DNA of 5,918 bases, taken from assembly GCA_013203065.1 (NCBI GenBank), contig JABMQV010000123.1:1-5918 (forward strand), in the 5' to 3' direction. Below, piece by piece: positions 4,942-5,918 of this stretch; the stretch's first letter is position 1, and every line of letters begins with the position of its first letter. Origin of the DNA: Desulfobacteraceae bacterium. Lineage in GTDB: Bacteria; Desulfobacterota; DSM-4660; Desulfatiglandales; Desulfatiglandaceae. The notes beneath the pieces were generated by a model. That model searched no databases, was not told the DNA's origin, and worked only from the letters and a program-made list of their open reading frames with translations. Position numbers and translations under genes: made by a program.

Positions 4942-5918
4942 TCACTTTTCCACAAATTCGACCGGCACCTCATCTTCATTCCTCTCTTCAACAGAGCCCA
5001 CAAGATAGGCGGTCTCCCCCATTGCCTTCAGCCGCAACAACACTTCACTCGTGTCCTCCTGACTTATCACAATAAGCAGGCCAAGGCCATTATTAAAGGT
5101 CCGCATCATTTCCTGCTCTGATATCTGCCCCGCCTTTTGGAGGTATGGGAATATGGCAGGCCGAGACCAACTTGACTTATCGATAACCGCCTTACAACGC
5201 CCCGGGAGCATACGGGGGGGGTTATCTATCAGTCCGCCCCCGGTGATATGGCACATGGCATAGACATGAAAATCCCTTCTCAGGTTACTAATGGTCCTGG
5301 CATATATACGGGTAGGTTCCAGGAGTTCCTCTCCGAGGGTCCTGCCAAAATCCGGCACATGGTCATTTACAGACATGTTCAGGTCCTCAAAAAAGATCTT
5401 TCGTGCCAGTGAATACCCGTTGCTGTGAAGCCCGCTTGAGCCGATTCCGATGATCTGGTGGCCGACTGCGATCTCAGAGCCATCCAGGAGTTCTTCATTG
5501 TCTGCGAGCCCCACTACAAACCCGGCAAGATCGTACTCCCCTTCAGAATAGAATCCGGGCATTTCAGCGGTCTCTCCCCCGATGAGCGAGCACTTGGCTT
5601 CAAGGCATCCCGCTGCAATCCCCTTAATGATAACCTGGGCCTTTTCAACATCCAGCTTCCCCATAGACAAATAATCCAGGAAAAAAAGCGGGGTGGCGCC
5701 CTCCACCATAATGTCGTTTATGCACATGGCAACAAGATCAATACCCACGGTGTCGTGTTTGTCCAGCATGAATGCTATCTTCAGCTTTGTGCCTACACCA
5801 TCTGTGGAGGAGACGAGCACTGGGTTCTTGGTGTGCTCCACATTCAACGAAAAAAGCCCTCCAAAACCTCCTATATCTGTGATGACACCTGACCTGAACG
5901 TTTTGCTGACGACCGGCC
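4942..5918 (-). CDS. purM: Phosphoribosylformylglycinamidine cyclo-ligase (AIR synthetase), N-terminus outside window
   Basis: PurM closes the imidazole ring, converting formylglycinamidine ribonucleotide plus ATP to aminoimidazole ribonucleotide, in the cytoplasmic de novo purine pathway. About 324 residues are visible of a family length near 345-350, so roughly 20-30 N-terminal residues and the start lie beyond 5918. The frame stays open to the window edge through VVSKTFRSGV and IGGFGGLFSL, which match the family N-terminal region, so the TTG at 5847 is not the start. Diagnostic motifs are SSTDGVGTK (near 5785-5811), the NDIMVEGATPLFFLDY loop, GGETAEMPGFY (5548-5580), GIGSSGLHSNGYSLARK, HITGGGLIDNPPRMLP and FNNGLGLLIVIS. 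All are intact, so the enzyme should be active. The stop is TGA at 4944-4942, and tatA lies 99 bp downstream. Neither purN nor purF is seen in the window. Confidence 0.97.
   Translation of the reverse strand, partial: PVVSKTFRSGVITDIGGFGGLFSLNVEHTKNPVLVSSTDGVGTKLKIAFMLDKHDTVGIDLVAMCINDIMVEGATPLFFLDYLSMGKLDVEKAQVIIKGIAAGCLEAKCSLIGGETAEMPGFYSEGEYDLAGFVVGLADNEELLDGSEIAVGHQIIGIGSSGLHSNGYSLARKIFFEDLNMSVNDHVPDFGRTLGEELLEPTRIYARTISNLRRDFHVYAMCHITGGGLIDNPPRMLPGRCKAVIDKSSWSRPAIFPYLQKAGQISEQEMMRTFNNGLGLLIVISQEDTSEVLLRLKAMGETAYLVGSVEERNEDEVPVEFVEK

Noticed and set aside
5458..5892. 144-codon plus-strand open frame
   Set aside because: It lies wholly antisense to purM, in which every conserved motif is intact.
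1..5918. A novel multigene system, mobile element, CRISPR array or RNA gene
   Set aside because: All coding space is taken by recognisable housekeeping or energy-metabolism genes. No direct-repeat arrays, transposase motifs, or tRNA- or rRNA-like stretches were seen.

Overview
This window looks like an ordinary chromosomal housekeeping segment from an anaerobic bacterium of moderate-to-high GC content. The best guess is a member of the Desulfobacterota (former Deltaproteobacteria) or a similar strict anaerobe. That guess rests on the gene set: a FeoB ferrous-iron transporter, an NfnAB-type electron-bifurcating transhydrogenase, a SlyD-like FKBP isomerase, TatA and PurM. No marker in the window fixes the taxon.

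Layout, left to right. Positions 2-406 (+) hold the C-terminal end of FeoB, cut by the window edge. Three compact plus-strand genes follow: greA (501-968), a SlyD-like FKBP peptidyl-prolyl isomerase (1039-1527) and a small serine alpha/beta hydrolase (1534-2007). The last two are only 6 bp apart and are probably translationally coupled. A 179-bp gap (2008-2186) carries an inverted repeat overlapping a promoter-like TTGACA and leads into nfnA (2187-3023) and nfnB (3102-4514). These encode the two subunits of NADH-dependent ferredoxin:NADP+ oxidoreductase, or its close relative sulfide dehydrogenase. The 78-bp nfnA-nfnB spacer contains a perfect 8-bp inverted repeat. On the minus strand, purM (4942 to beyond 5918, N-terminus outside the window) is followed by tatA (4528-4842), which converges on nfnB with 13 bp between the stop codons.

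How the genes fit together: Nfn links the NADH, NADPH and ferredoxin pools and needs iron-sulfur clusters, which is compatible with a nearby iron importer, although that proximity may be chance. GreA, the FKBP, TatA and PurM are general transcription, folding, secretion and purine-synthesis functions.

For two genes (nfnA and tatA) the longest open frame begins at a TTG upstream of the real start. In each case a Shine-Dalgarno sequence points to an internal ATG, and those starts are used here. I see no mobile element, CRISPR array, tRNA, rRNA or novel multigene system. The points worth a second look are mainly regulatory inverted repeats and start-site calls. No gene-free stretch exceeds 300 bp.
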